From Acinetobacter oleivorans DR1 (lineage in GTDB: Bacteria > Pseudomonadota > Gammaproteobacteria > Pseudomonadales > Moraxellaceae), in assembly GCF_000196795.1 (NCBI RefSeq), contig NC_014259.1, positions 1,612,001-1,676,000 on the forward strand: a stretch of 64,000 nt of DNA. The letters run 5' to 3'. A program made the position numbers and the translations under genes. The notes beneath the pieces were generated by a model. The model saw nothing but the letters and a program-made list of their open reading frames with translations, did not search any database and was not told the DNA's origin. Position 1 is the stretch's first letter. Each line of letters starts with the position of its first letter. Shown here piece after piece: positions 33,111 to 43,230 of the stretch.

Positions 33111-33596
33111 ATTCCCCGTTATCAAAACAAGTAAAAAATAACACCAATTCCCATGATGCTTATAAAAACGCATAACAAATTTACCCCTTGCCCCATAACT
33201 TATGACATACAGCCATAATATAACGCCTCGCTCGCTGCGTGCATTTAAGACAATTGCTTTCATCAGGTAATTCAAACCTACTGGATTTACAGCTTCATGG
33301 CAGTGCTCAATGCGCTTGATCCCGTTACCTGCAGGAGGAATTATTCAGAGTTCCATCAAAATGAAAAGCATGAATTGCTAGAAATTGGTCGTTGCAGGTT
33401 CTCATGCTAGAAACAGTCCACAAGCTGTTATTATTTAAATTATTTTCAGTGAATGGATTGCAATACAAAAAAGCCGCACAGCTAAAAACAAACTGGCTCA
33501 ATACTATCGTTTCTTGTCCTTCATTAGCATCACAGTAAAAACTCTCAACATGTAATTTATATTAATCCAAAAAAACCTATAACCTCTAGGTGAAAA
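33111..33596. other. intergenic region, no gene seen
   Basis: No convincing coding frame. It includes a pair of CAGGTAA/TTACCTG sequences about 60 bases apart (near 33265 and 33325) and GC-richer patches, and could be decayed sequence. No mobile-element ends recognised. Confidence 0.4.
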
Positions 33597-34292
33597 ATGA
33601 AGTTAAATATTTTTGTTTCAAGCTTAATGCTGCTTTCTCTCCCATTTTATGTCAATGCTTCATCAAGTTGGGTAGATACCCGTTATGCCCACATTACTGG
33701 TGCTGAGACAAATCAGTATAAAATCGGTGTTGGGCATGAATTTGATAGTGGAGCGGTATTTCTTGCTTCATCACTTTATGACATGGGAAAAGACTTTAAT
33801 CAGTTTAAAAGTAGCTTTCAGGAGTTTGAAGGGTGGTACCCTATTAGGCTTAGCGACAACTGGTCAGTGGTGCCCGGTGCGCTCATGGATGTCAATTCAG
33901 CAGGGACGAAAATCGCAGGTTCTGTGATGCTTAATCATATACTCTCGAATAAAATATCTATTGCAGAACGCTATCGCTATAACCATTTGACGCACAGAGA
34001 AAATGATCTCAATCAGGTAAGGTCGTATAATGATGTTCATCAACTGGACCTCTTTATAAATTATCAGGCCGCCAATAATTTTAAACTTTTTTTAAACTCT
34101 CAATATAATGTTAATACTGGTAATTTTAAGGCACCTAATGGCCGAAAGGCTCACTGGGAAAATAACTTGGGCGCTCAATACTGGGTGAGTAAAAAATGGA
34201 TGCCTTATACTGAACTTGCTTGGCTTGATCGGGATAAAAACCATGATAATCAGTTCCGCATACGTATAGGTATTAAATATTTTATTCCCTGA
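33597..34292 (+). CDS. outer-membrane porin of KdgM-like type
   Basis: 231 residues, signal peptide (cleavage after VNA), then alternating beta strands ending in GIKYFIP. Size and pattern fit the oligogalacturonate-specific porin (KdgM) family of small 12-stranded barrels. It probably admits small oligosaccharide-like or acidic compounds to the periplasm, where the MBL-fold hydrolase is located; that functional link is inference. Confidence 0.65.
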   Translation: MKLNIFVSSLMLLSLPFYVNASSSWVDTRYAHITGAETNQYKIGVGHEFDSGAVFLASSLYDMGKDFNQFKSSFQEFEGWYPIRLSDNWSVVPGALMDVNSAGTKIAGSVMLNHILSNKISIAERYRYNHLTHRENDLNQVRSYNDVHQLDLFINYQAANNFKLFLNSQYNVNTGNFKAPNGRKAHWENNLGAQYWVSKKWMPYTELAWLDRDKNHDNQFRIRIGIKYFIP

Positions 34293-34721
34293 GCCTTCGG
34301 TTTATCTTTCAGCATAGTCTCAATTCCTTGAACTACTTAAACAATCTTAGGTAAAGCCTTCTGAATTTTTATTCGTAATAGTATAGGTTTTATCGAATTC
34401 TCCTAATTTTGAAAGCATTCTGCCGCCTTAGCTACCATGTATTCGTGCTTTAGCCATATCTGCTTTTGTTGATATTTATCTAATCTGAATAATATGACCC
34501 GTTTTCATTGATAATTGGCTGCTAGCCTTCTCACACATGAATGCCCACTTTTCTTATATTCCTTACCTAAACAGATTGTAGGTTCAGTTGTAAATAACAT
34601 GGCTGGTGTATCTGCCTATCACTTAAACCCAGCCAATTTCTGCGTAATTAATTTCCTTGGAGCAGGCTGATGAGGATTTTACACTCTGCTCGTCTCTAAT
34701 TTTGTTCCGGAGCTTAATAAA
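34293..34721. other. intergenic region, no gene seen
   Basis: About 430 bases without a credible gene on either strand. It precedes the MFS gene at 34722 and should hold its promoter, which I cannot assign. Confidence 0.35.
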
Positions 34722-35912
34722 ATGAGTAATATGCATCGGCAGGTCTTGATACTTGCAGGTTCGCAGGCCATATTTCAGTCGATATCAGTTCTTATAATGA
34801 CAATCGGCGGACTTGCCGGAGCGCTCTTGACGCCTAACGCTTCACTAATTACTGTCCCCATTTCAATGGCAAGCCTAGGAACCGTACTTGTGATGTTTCC
34901 TGCATCTTTATGGATGAGTCGGGTAGGCAGAAAAGCGGGGTTCATTACTGGTACTCTAAGTGGAGTCGTGGCAGCCATCATTTCTATAGTGGCAATGATC
35001 CAGCATTCGTTCATGTTGTTGTGTCTCGGAATGCTCTTTCTGGGTATATATCAGGCATTTGCGCAGTTTTATCGTTTTGCTGCGGCTGAAATTGCTCCTC
35101 CAGTATTTCGCACCAAGGCTATTTCACTAGTTCTAGCTGGCGGGGTCATCGCAGCCCTGTTAGGCCCATTTCTTGCTAGCATTGGAAGTACACTATTCAG
35201 CGTGGCTTATATGGGTTCCTTCCTCTTTATGGGTATACTGGCTTCGCTGGGTTTACTTCTATTGTCACGTTTACAAATACCCATGCAGTCAAATGATTTA
35301 ACTGAGCAGGTATTAAGTCGCCCGTGGATAAAAGTTATTTCTCAGCCAGCTTACCTTGTCGCCCTTTTTTCTGGTGCTTCGGGATTTGGCATTATGGTGT
35401 TGGGTCTGACAGCGACACCTATTGCAATGAAGCATTATGGTTTTGACCTCTCGCAAATCGCTGCTGTCATCCAGCTACATATATTAGGTCGGTTCATCCC
35501 TTCCTTTTTCACAGCAAAACTCATCGACCGATTTGGTGTTATTAAAATTATGCTGGTAGGAATCCTGCTTCTGATTGCATATATCATTGTGGTGCTTTCA
35601 GGAGTTACGTGGGGATTTTTTGCTGCTGCGCTAATCCTGATGGGAATAGGCTGGAATTTTCTCTACATTGGGGGTACTAGTCTACTAGCAACAACTTACT
35701 CTACAGGTGAAAAGGGCGTTGCTCAGGCGGCAAATGATATGAGTGTCTTCATCTTCAGCGTTATTTGTTCGCTGGGTGCTGGTCCTCTGCTGAATCTATT
35801 TGGTTGGAAAACCATGCACCTTATTCTAGTTCCTTGGATCATCTGTTTGGCTGTGCCGATGTTGTGGTTAACTTGGAATCAAAAGTTTACGATTAGGCTG
35901 ATGCAAAAATAA
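34722..35912 (+). CDS. MFS transporter
   Basis: 396 residues with about twelve transmembrane helices and the A-motif-like WMSRVGRKAGF between helices 2 and 3. It has no close resemblance I can name. Located between a porin and a second MBL-fold hydrolase on the same strand, suggesting an uptake and hydrolysis pathway for one compound: porin, periplasmic hydrolase, carrier, cytoplasmic hydrolase, regulator. Confidence 0.8.
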   Translation: MSNMHRQVLILAGSQAIFQSISVLIMTIGGLAGALLTPNASLITVPISMASLGTVLVMFPASLWMSRVGRKAGFITGTLSGVVAAIISIVAMIQHSFMLLCLGMLFLGIYQAFAQFYRFAAAEIAPPVFRTKAISLVLAGGVIAALLGPFLASIGSTLFSVAYMGSFLFMGILASLGLLLLSRLQIPMQSNDLTEQVLSRPWIKVISQPAYLVALFSGASGFGIMVLGLTATPIAMKHYGFDLSQIAAVIQLHILGRFIPSFFTAKLIDRFGVIKIMLVGILLLIAYIIVVLSGVTWGFFAAALILMGIGWNFLYIGGTSLLATTYSTGEKGVAQAANDMSVFIFSVICSLGAGPLLNLFGWKTMHLILVPWIICLAVPMLWLTWNQKFTIRLMQK

Positions 35913-36120
35913 GGCCGTTAGGAGTCCAATCAGCTGCAGACAGTACAGCCGAGTACTAGATTCTCTTTATTTGGCCTGATTTCATCGACTAGTGTCTCAT
36001 AAGCATGTCACGATTTCCCGAGCTTACATCCTATATTAGATCCCATGCTTAGCCACGTTGCTCGTTAAAAGTGAACGGGCTGGTTGTGGCTTAAAACCTA
36101 ATGAATCACTGGAGTAAGAA

Positions 36121-36900
36121 ATGAAGTTAACGCAAGTTCGTAATGCTACTCTTCTGTTGGAATATGCTGGTAAAAAATTTTTGATTGATCCTATGCTGGC
36201 AGAAAAAGACGCTTGGGATGGTTTTGCTGGAAGTGCTCGTCCATATCTTCGTAACCCCATGGTAGCGTTACCTATAGCGGTAAAAGATTTGCTGAATGTT
36301 GATGCTGTGGTCTTAACGCACACACATGCTGATCACTGGGACGAAGCAGCACAGCAAGCTGTGCCTAAAGATATGCTTATTTATGTACAGGATGAAAGTG
36401 ATGCAGTGTTGATCCGTTCTCAGGGTTTTCTCAATATTCGTGTGCTGAAAGATGAAAACCATTTCGTGGATGGGATGACAATTTACAAAACTGATGGTCA
36501 GCACGGTAGTAATGAGCTTTACACTGATGCTGAATCCGGCGATTTACTGGGGGATGCATGCGGGTTAGTATTTATGCACCATAGTGAGAAAACGCTTTAT
36601 ATTGCAGGGGATACCATCTGGGTAAAACCTTATGTAAAAAGTTTAAAGCGTTTCCAGCCAAATATAGTGGTGCTAAATACTGGTTATGCTGTTAACGAAC
36701 TCTATGGTCCGATTATCATGGGGAAAGAGGACACACTGCGCACGCATAGGATTCTGCCAACAGCGACTATTATTGCTTCGCATATGGAGGCGGTTAATCA
36801 CTGCCTGCTTACCCGTGCAGAGTTAAGTGAGTTTACGCTTGAGCACGGTATCGAAGATCATGTGCTTATTCCAGCAGATGGAGAGACTCTTGCTTTCTAA
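36121..36900 (+). CDS. cytoplasmic metallo-beta-lactamase-fold hydrolase
   Basis: 259 residues without signal peptide; otherwise parallel to the secreted protein at 32209: HTHADHWDEAA, DGQHG, GDTIW, SHMEAVNH. The FLIDPM N-terminal strand is shared by both. UlaG-like family; substrate unknown. Confidence 0.82.
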   Translation: MKLTQVRNATLLLEYAGKKFLIDPMLAEKDAWDGFAGSARPYLRNPMVALPIAVKDLLNVDAVVLTHTHADHWDEAAQQAVPKDMLIYVQDESDAVLIRSQGFLNIRVLKDENHFVDGMTIYKTDGQHGSNELYTDAESGDLLGDACGLVFMHHSEKTLYIAGDTIWVKPYVKSLKRFQPNIVVLNTGYAVNELYGPIIMGKEDTLRTHRILPTATIIASHMEAVNHCLLTRAELSEFTLEHGIEDHVLIPADGETLAF

Positions 36901-37025
36901 TAGATCATATGTATGACTTAAGGGAAATGTTATAACCGCTGGCTACCTGTTCTACGTGGTCAGTTAAAATCAGCATACCAACCACCGAAGCTCTGGTGGC
37001 TACCATTTATGGAAAGGTAAACATT

Positions 37026-38012
37026 ATGTCTGCTTTGACAGTTGCCGTAATTGCCACGGCCGGATTCAGTCCATTTCACTTTTCAGTGCCCTGTATAATT
37101 TTCGGACCATCAATGCCAGAGCCAGATATGTTTCGCGTCGAAATCTGTGCTGAGAAGCCAGGCATGATCCAATCTGATATAGGCCTGTCTATCAATGTGG
37201 AATTTGGACTTGAGAGACTAGATGTGGCAGACATTATTATCGTACCTTATTGGAACAATCCTGCTGAAAAACCCTCTCAGGCAATGTTGGATAAACTGAT
37301 CAATTCTTGGCAGCGTGGTGCGGAAGTTGTGGGGCTTTGTTTGGGTACCTATGTACTTGCTTATACAGGTTTGCTTGATGGGCACCGCGCAGCCACACAC
37401 TGGGAATATGAAAACGACTTCACTGAACGTTTTCCAGCTGTTAACCTAGACAGTAACTCGCTTTATTCTAGCGATGAACGGCTTATTACTTCTGCTGGAA
37501 CAGCGGCCGGTATTGACTGTTGTCTGGATATTATTCGCAGCCATTATGGTTCGGCAATTGCCAACAAAGTTGCAAGAAGGATGGTAGTTCCCCCTTATCG
37601 AGAAGGCGGTCAGGCTCAGTTTATAGAACGTCCAGTTCCAACATCTTCTCGAGACAAAAAAATGAATGAGTTGATGGAATACTTGCGCCGCAATCTAGAT
37701 AAACCTCATGATCTTGACTCACTGGCCGGATTTGTCAGCATGAGCAGACGAACGTTAACGCGTCACTTTCTAAAGGGTACGGGAATGACCCTAAGTGAGT
37801 GGATTAACACAGAGCGTCTTCATCGAAGCCAAGAGCTGCTGGAGACGACAGATTATAGTATTGAAAAAGTGTCAGAGGCGATTGGGTTTCAATCACCGAT
37901 TTCATTCCGACAAAATTTTAAGTCAAAATTCAGAGTCACCCCAACAGAGTGGCGCCGAGCATTCCGAGGTCCTGATTTTATTGATCGAAGAAAAAATCAT
38001 TTAAAACAATGA
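37026..38012 (+). CDS. GlxA/FtrA-type AraC-family regulator
   Basis: 328 residues from ATG 37026 with GGAAAGG eight bases upstream. N-terminal class I amidotransferase-like domain (nucleophile-elbow-like VVGLCLGTYVLA) and a C-terminal AraC double helix-turn-helix (LAGFVSMSRRTLTRHFLKGTG, then IGFQSPISFRQNFKSKF). Probably regulates the adjacent MBL hydrolase and MFS genes. The ligand is unknown. Confidence 0.85.
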   Translation: MSALTVAVIATAGFSPFHFSVPCIIFGPSMPEPDMFRVEICAEKPGMIQSDIGLSINVEFGLERLDVADIIIVPYWNNPAEKPSQAMLDKLINSWQRGAEVVGLCLGTYVLAYTGLLDGHRAATHWEYENDFTERFPAVNLDSNSLYSSDERLITSAGTAAGIDCCLDIIRSHYGSAIANKVARRMVVPPYREGGQAQFIERPVPTSSRDKKMNELMEYLRRNLDKPHDLDSLAGFVSMSRRTLTRHFLKGTGMTLSEWINTERLHRSQELLETTDYSIEKVSEAIGFQSPISFRQNFKSKFRVTPTEWRRAFRGPDFIDRRKNHLKQ

Positions 38013-38834
38013 GGTTTGATATTTTTAACTATTCTAGTACAGTGTGTTCACGAGCAAATAGTATTAGTTCTAGGGGGCTACTTTGTGGCCCAAATAACAG
38101 TTTGAAAAGTCTTTTACTTATCAGGGATGCAAATTCGATAATATGAGAGTCTGTTTCTTATACATAACAGTCGGTCAAGTATCGACAATGATTAAATCAG
38201 TATTTATATTCAGGAATATAATTGCTATGACTTTACTCGAAATAAGTTGCATTGAGTAAATACTATTTATGTGGAACTGTTTCCGTGATTTGCCTATGTA
38301 TGAGTCGTTTTAAGTTGGAGAAAACCAGAATTGTAGTACCAGCAGGCTAACCATTACTACTGATCTCACGACGAATACCATATATAGGAATTTAAGTATA
38401 TAGTTGTTGATAAGTTGCACGCTTTTATTGGTGAGGAACAAGGTAAGCAATTTTAATCCTTAATGCATCAAACCTAGTTAGCTGTGAAGCGACAAGTACT
38501 AGAAGTAGAATAATCAGCAACTCTTGGAGATATGAAGCTAGCCGCTGAGTTTTTGAGCAGTAAAAATCTGGCTCGTGTGAAAATAATTATTTCTAAGGAT
38601 CAGGGGCAACTATTAAAAGTTCTTGTTAAAGGGGTTTATTCACACTATACCATTTAAAAAATGGAAATACTCAAACTGTTGAAGATTCATCATTACATGT
38701 AAATTGTCAGCAAACTATTGCTGAGCATCTCTATAAATCATTAAGGAATACAAGTAATTTTTTTCAGAATTCTCATAAAGTAGTAGAGATGTATACAGAC
38801 TATCTCTGTTATTTATGTGAAATTAATAATAGCC
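38013..38834. other. long gene-poor region
   Basis: About 820 bases with stops in all frames and no clear RNA gene. Probably decayed sequence between the regulator and the leftward oxidase operon. I see no transposase or terminal repeats. Confidence 0.4.
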
Positions 38835-39079
38835 TTAATATCTTTTGGCCTCATCAGGAATAGGTTCTAGTACTTTAGCAGGACGTAGTAATGGATGATT
38901 TGCTAAATGTTCTTTTGTTATCGTACCTTGAGTGGCTGTAGTGGTTAGCCCAAATTGATACCGTTGATTAGCTTTTACATAAATAGGCGCAATTTGTGGA
39001 TATATGTATCCCCAACATGAACTACATTAAAAATGCTACCTGTAATGAATAGAGCAGCAGTTAATGTATGAATTTTCAT
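38835..39079 (-). pseudogene. frameshifted small secreted protein
   Basis: The leftward ATG at 39079 begins a signal-peptide-like stretch (MKIHTLTAALFITGSIFNVV) that reaches a stop early, while a shifted frame continues as QIAPIYVKANQRYQFG ... LEPIPDEAKRY to a stop at 38835. A single-base shift near 39000 would join them. Probably a broken periplasmic protein; no family recognised. Confidence 0.45.
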
Positions 39080-39230
39080 ATTACTATTATCCTAAACTAA
39101 TATTTTAAGTGCTTTATCTGGTCTATTTATAACTATAAACTAGAGAGTCATCATAAGTTACCTTATTATTTTTTTATAAGAGTATTAGACATTTTATGTA
39201 TTTCAGAACATTCTATTTATAGAGTCGTGC

Positions 39231-39262
39231 CAAAAATAAAGACCATGCTAATGCATGGTCTT
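39231..39262 (-). terminator. terminator of the cytochrome bd operon
   Basis: GACCATGC and GCATGGTC perfect 8-bp stem with a short loop; the leftward strand continues with TTTATTTTTG. Confidence 0.8.
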
Positions 39263-39265
39263 CCT

Positions 39266-39373
39266 TTAGTAAGCTAGTTGCAGAAGCAATCTAAATATTA
39301 TTGCAATAAAAAGTAAGCTGAAGAAGCCAATAAGCCAAAGTAATATAAACCATTGTGATTGAGATAATCTCAT
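39266..39373 (-). CDS. DUF2474-type small membrane protein of the bd oxidase
   Basis: 35 residues (MRLSQSQWFILLWLIGFFSL at the start, arginine in IIFRLL near the end): one membrane helix after a short polar N-terminus, matching DUF2474 proteins encoded after cioAB-type oxidases. A GGAG ribosome-binding site (AGGAGAAATTCG) precedes the ATG at 39373, 10 bases after the subunit II stop. Probably an accessory subunit comparable in role to CydX. Confidence 0.65.
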   Translation of the reverse strand: MRLSQSQWFILLWLIGFFSLLFIAIIFRLLLQLAY

Positions 39374-39383
39374 CGAATTTCTC

Positions 39384-40388
39384 CTAATGATAACCCTCAT
39401 CGCCAACACGTACTTTATCCCTAAATACCCAATATGCCATGATGGTGTAGATGATGATAATCGGGATTAGAATCAATGCACCGATCAGTGCAAATAGTTG
39501 GCTATTGGCTGGAGCAGCCGCATCCCAAATGGTAATAGAGGGTGGAATAACATAAGGGAAAATACTGATCAGAAAACCTGTATAGGCTAAGAACACTAAT
39601 GCCAAAGTATATAAAAAAGGCATGGACTCCTGATGTTTTTGACAAGCTCGAATCGTTAAAAAGGTGAAAACCACTACTAGAATCGGAACTGGACTGAAAT
39701 ATAAAAGTTGAGGTGGATTAAACCAGCGTTCAGCAATTATTGGATGTGCCATTGGTGTATATATACTCACCGCTATAAATATCAGTAACAATGCTATGAT
39801 CAGCCTTGGCATTAAACGATACATAGCGCTTTGCAATACATCATCCGTTTTCATGATGAGCCAGCCACAGCCGAGTGCAGCATAAACAACTACCACACCT
39901 ACACCTGTGAACAGTGAAAATGGTGTTAACCAGTCTAAACCACCACCTGCATAACGCCCATCGACAATATTTATTCCCTGAATGTAAGCACCAAGAATTA
40001 CACCTTGTAAAAAGCTAGATAATACTGACCCGCCTATGAATGCCGCATCCCATAAGGGCTTGCTACGATTTGCTTTGAAACGAAATTCAAAAGCAACACC
40101 TCGAAAAATCAACGCAATAACCATTAATATAATTGGTAGATAAAGTGCTGATAAAACTGCGGAATAGACCATTGGGAATGCTGCAAATAAGCCAGCACCA
40201 CCAAGTACCATCCATGTTTCATTACCATCCCAGACAGGCGCAACGGTATTCATCATCACATCTCGTTCTTGCTGATTTTTGATGAATGGAAACAAAATAC
40301 CAATACCGAGATCAAAACCATCAAGTACAACATAAATGAAAACGCCAATGGCAATAATTACAATCCAGATTAAAGATAAATCAATCAT
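39384..40388 (-). CDS. cydB: cytochrome bd-type quinol oxidase subunit II
   Basis: 334 residues with eight or nine membrane helices; typical CydB N-terminus (VLDGFDLGIGILFPF, DGNETWMVLGGA). It forms the oxidase with subunit I and overlaps its stop by four bases. The small DUF2474 partner points to the cyanide-insensitive CioB branch. Confidence 0.92.
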   Translation of the reverse strand: MIDLSLIWIVIIAIGVFIYVVLDGFDLGIGILFPFIKNQQERDVMMNTVAPVWDGNETWMVLGGAGLFAAFPMVYSAVLSALYLPIILMVIALIFRGVAFEFRFKANRSKPLWDAAFIGGSVLSSFLQGVILGAYIQGINIVDGRYAGGGLDWLTPFSLFTGVGVVVVYAALGCGWLIMKTDDVLQSAMYRLMPRLIIALLLIFIAVSIYTPMAHPIIAERWFNPPQLLYFSPVPILVVVFTFLTIRACQKHQESMPFLYTLALVFLAYTGFLISIFPYVIPPSITIWDAAAPANSQLFALIGALILIPIIIIYTIMAYWVFRDKVRVGDEGYH

Positions 40389-41818
40389 GGAGAAGCTCCT
40401 TGATCTTTATCATCAAGATATTCATTTGCGGCACTGAGTGGTCGCATAGGTGTTTTAAAATGACCGACACCGCCAATTTCATCTTGTTGGCTATAAATAA
40501 ATTCAGGGCCTTTAAGCATAAGTTTCAACATGTAATAAATGCCAATACCAAAAACAATGCAATACACCACGACAAAGATAATCAGAGTTAAACCCACTTG
40601 CTCGGCTGAAACAGGAGAAAGAGCATCTTTTGTACGCATAACACCGTAGACCACCCATGGTTGACGGCCTACTTCTGTGGTAAACCAACCTGCGAGTAAT
40701 GCAATAAAACCTGATGGGCCCATCAATAATGCGAAACGATGAAACCATTTACTTTCAAATAGTTTCCCTGTTTTTCTCAACCATACTCCTGTAAATGCCA
40801 GTAATAGCATCAACATGCCTAAACCAACCATGATACGGAAACTCCAAAAAACCACGGTTGAATTAGGACGATCTTCAGGTGCGAAGTCTTTTAAGCCTTT
40901 AACTGAGCCGTTCATTGAGTGCGTAAGAATAAGGCTTCCTAGATTTGGAATTGCAATTGCATATTTGGTACGTTCTTCTTGCATACTCGGAATACCAAAT
41001 AAATACAATGGCATACCTTCATCATAATTGGTCTCCCAATGTCCCTCCATAGCTGCAAGTTTTGCTGGTTGATGTTCAAGCGTATTTAAACCATGTGCAT
41101 CACCAACAAAGACTTGTAAGGGGGCTAAAATCAAAATCAGCCAAAGTGCCATAGAAAATGACTTTTTAACCAACTCGTCCCGACGACCTTTTAGTAAATG
41201 CCAAGCTGCGGTGGCTGCTACAAGTAAAGCTGCAACCATAAAAGCAGCAATTGCCATGTGAGCAAGCCGATAAGGGAAAGAAGGATTAAAGACAATTGCA
41301 AACCAATCTTGTGGAACGATAATGTCATTTTCAATTGTGAATCCTTGAGGAGTTTGCATCCAACTGTTTGAAGACAAAATCCAGAACATTGAAATACAGG
41401 TGCCAATTGCAACCATAAGGGTGGCAAAGAAGTGGGCTTTTTTACCAACACGTCCCCAACCAAACAGCATAATACCTAGAAATCCTGCTTCTAAAAAAAA
41501 GGCACTAAGAACTTCATAAGTGAGCAATGGACCTGTAACGCCTCCTGCAAAGCGGGAAAACTCGCTCCAATTGGTACCAAATTGATAACTCATCACCACA
41601 CCTGAGACTACACCCATCCCAAAGGCAACAGCGAAGATTTTGACCCAATATTTAAATAGGTCTTGGTAGATTGGATTATTTGTACGCAACCAACGCCATT
41701 CTAAAACTGCTAAAAAACTTGCAAGCCCAATCGAAATTGCAGGAAAGATAATGTGAAACGATACCGTAAATGCAAACTGTATTCTTGCTAGTTCAAGTGC
41801 TGTTAAACCCAGAGTCAT
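40385..41818 (-). CDS. cydA: cytochrome bd-type quinol oxidase subunit I
   Basis: 477 residues, shorter than E. coli CydA (about 520), consistent with the short-Q-loop or CIO branch. The N-terminal haem-ligand His lies in SFHIIFP, and conserved GWFTTEVGRQPWVVYG is near the C-terminus. It oxidises ubiquinol and reduces oxygen in the inner membrane without pumping protons. Leftward operon cydA-cydB-DUF2474. Confidence 0.92.
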   Translation of the reverse strand: MTLGLTALELARIQFAFTVSFHIIFPAISIGLASFLAVLEWRWLRTNNPIYQDLFKYWVKIFAVAFGMGVVSGVVMSYQFGTNWSEFSRFAGGVTGPLLTYEVLSAFFLEAGFLGIMLFGWGRVGKKAHFFATLMVAIGTCISMFWILSSNSWMQTPQGFTIENDIIVPQDWFAIVFNPSFPYRLAHMAIAAFMVAALLVAATAAWHLLKGRRDELVKKSFSMALWLILILAPLQVFVGDAHGLNTLEHQPAKLAAMEGHWETNYDEGMPLYLFGIPSMQEERTKYAIAIPNLGSLILTHSMNGSVKGLKDFAPEDRPNSTVVFWSFRIMVGLGMLMLLLAFTGVWLRKTGKLFESKWFHRFALLMGPSGFIALLAGWFTTEVGRQPWVVYGVMRTKDALSPVSAEQVGLTLIIFVVVYCIVFGIGIYYMLKLMLKGPEFIYSQQDEIGGVGHFKTPMRPLSAANEYLDDKDQGASP

Positions 41819-41972
41819 ACGCGTACCTCATCTTTTTGTTGATGAGCTAAACTTATAGCTATAGACATTTCTACCCGTTTAAGAGTATGAAAATAAGGAA
41901 AAAACATAGTGATAATCTCTTGAAAATATTAATTTTTCAAAACTAGAGTTTTGAGCTTCAAGTGGAAGATCA

Positions 41973-42422
41973 TCAAAGAGGAGGGGCACGCCCTTGTGGA
42001 ATTAGAAATAGTTGCTGGAGTTGAAAGAAAACGTGAAAATTGTTTTCAACAAAAGCAAGAAACCGGACCTGAATTCGAATAAGAATTTGTTTTAGATCAA
42101 GGTCAGGTAAGGGTACAACATGGCTGTATACGACACAGTACTGACATTGATGTCCTGTATCATGGTGATGGTGGCTTGCTACTGTAATGTCAGATGAGGT
42201 GGCGTGTGCTGCATGTTCCATGTGATGAGACATGCTGTATTGCTGTTCTGATGTGCTGTAGTGATCGTTACTAGAAGGTGCAACAGAATGATGAAGTTGT
42301 AATGCTTGAGCAATAGTCTCACATACTGGAGAAATTTGATATTTCTCTGGCAGTAATGGCTGTAAGAACACAGCGATTTGTAACAAGACTGCATATAATC
42401 CTAGCAATCTTCCAAAAACCAT
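41973..42422 (-). CDS. His-rich DUF2946-like protein
   Basis: About 149 residues (start ATG 42422; GTG 42428 is possible). N-terminal hydrophobic helix, a His-rich middle (SHHMEHAAHA, SHHHHDTGHQ) next to CQYC, and the C-terminal QGRAPP typical of DUF2946. These proteins are often found near metal-uptake genes. It is divergent from a paralogue at 42706. Metal binding, perhaps copper, is likely from residues but not shown. Confidence 0.65.
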   Translation of the reverse strand: MVFGRLLGLYAVLLQIAVFLQPLLPEKYQISPVCETIAQALQLHHSVAPSSNDHYSTSEQQYSMSHHMEHAAHATSSDITVASHHHHDTGHQCQYCVVYSHVVPLPDLDLKQILIRIQVRFLAFVENNFHVFFQLQQLFLIPQGRAPPL

Positions 42423-42705
42423 CAACACCCAATTGATCTCTTTCTAAAAATCGGTTGCGCCCTACTATAACAAAAATCTGATTATCTCAAAGTTATAATT
42501 GATATTTCTTATAAATTGAGATTTCTATCTATTGAAAATGAAGAGGCACAAACTATTTTAATAGGGGGGGATTAAACTTCTTATTTTTATTTAGGATTTA
42601 TTATAAGATCGTTGTGTCTATAGTGAGACAAACTTTTACGTATAGTGTATACACTAACAATTGCTTACATTGTAAGGGCTGTGTTAAATTGTCATCGTCT
42701 CAATA

Positions 42706-43158
42706 TTGAAAAAGCTTATCTTGAGAGTTGCTCTAGCCCTTGCCCTTATGGCAATGTTTCTGCAATCCGTTGTATTTATACAACCATTATTGCCAGCACA
42801 ATACCGTATTGCGCTGGTCTGTGTAACTATTTCCGATGCTTTTTCCAATACTATAACTACTGCTCAACAACATAATTCCCATCATTTATCTGATCATTCA
42901 GATCAGCATCACATGATGCATGAAGATCAAAAAATCTATAAAGAACAAAGTATTCACCAACATGATATTGGACATGAATGTCCATTTTGTACGGTATTTG
43001 CCAATTTAACTACTGGCTTGGACTTTAGTCTTGAAGAAGTCTTTGACCGACTTTATGTTCGAATGTTGGCATTTGAGCGTAATTTTCAGCATATTTATTT
43101 TGCTTTACAGCGTTTATATTTATTGCCACAAGGGCGAGCACCTCCTTTATTTGCTTAA
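42706..43158 (+). CDS. His-rich DUF2946-like protein, second copy
   Basis: 150 residues from a TTG start at 42706 (ATGs at 42748 and 42754 would remove much of the membrane helix). Same layout as 41973-42422: hydrophobic N-terminus, His-rich stretch (HHLSDHSDQHHMMHEDQ), HECPFC, and C-terminal LPQGRAPPL. It precedes two TonB-receptor genes. Confidence 0.65.
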   Translation: MKKLILRVALALALMAMFLQSVVFIQPLLPAQYRIALVCVTISDAFSNTITTAQQHNSHHLSDHSDQHHMMHEDQKIYKEQSIHQHDIGHECPFCTVFANLTTGLDFSLEEVFDRLYVRMLAFERNFQHIYFALQRLYLLPQGRAPPLFA

Positions 43159-43230
43159 ATTTCAAATGTTTTATGTTTTGAGACATCCATTGGGTGTCTT
43201 AGCGGAAATTTATGCTTAAAAGGAATTGAA

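Noticed and set aside
32209..36900. Beta-lactamase resistance genes
   Set aside because: The MBL fold is shared, but motifs and sizes fit UlaG-like hydrolases; nothing supports beta-lactam hydrolysis.
42480..42640. Fur box in the promoter between the DUF2946-like genes
   Set aside because: AT-rich with GATAAT-like pieces but no convincing 19-bp Fur palindrome.
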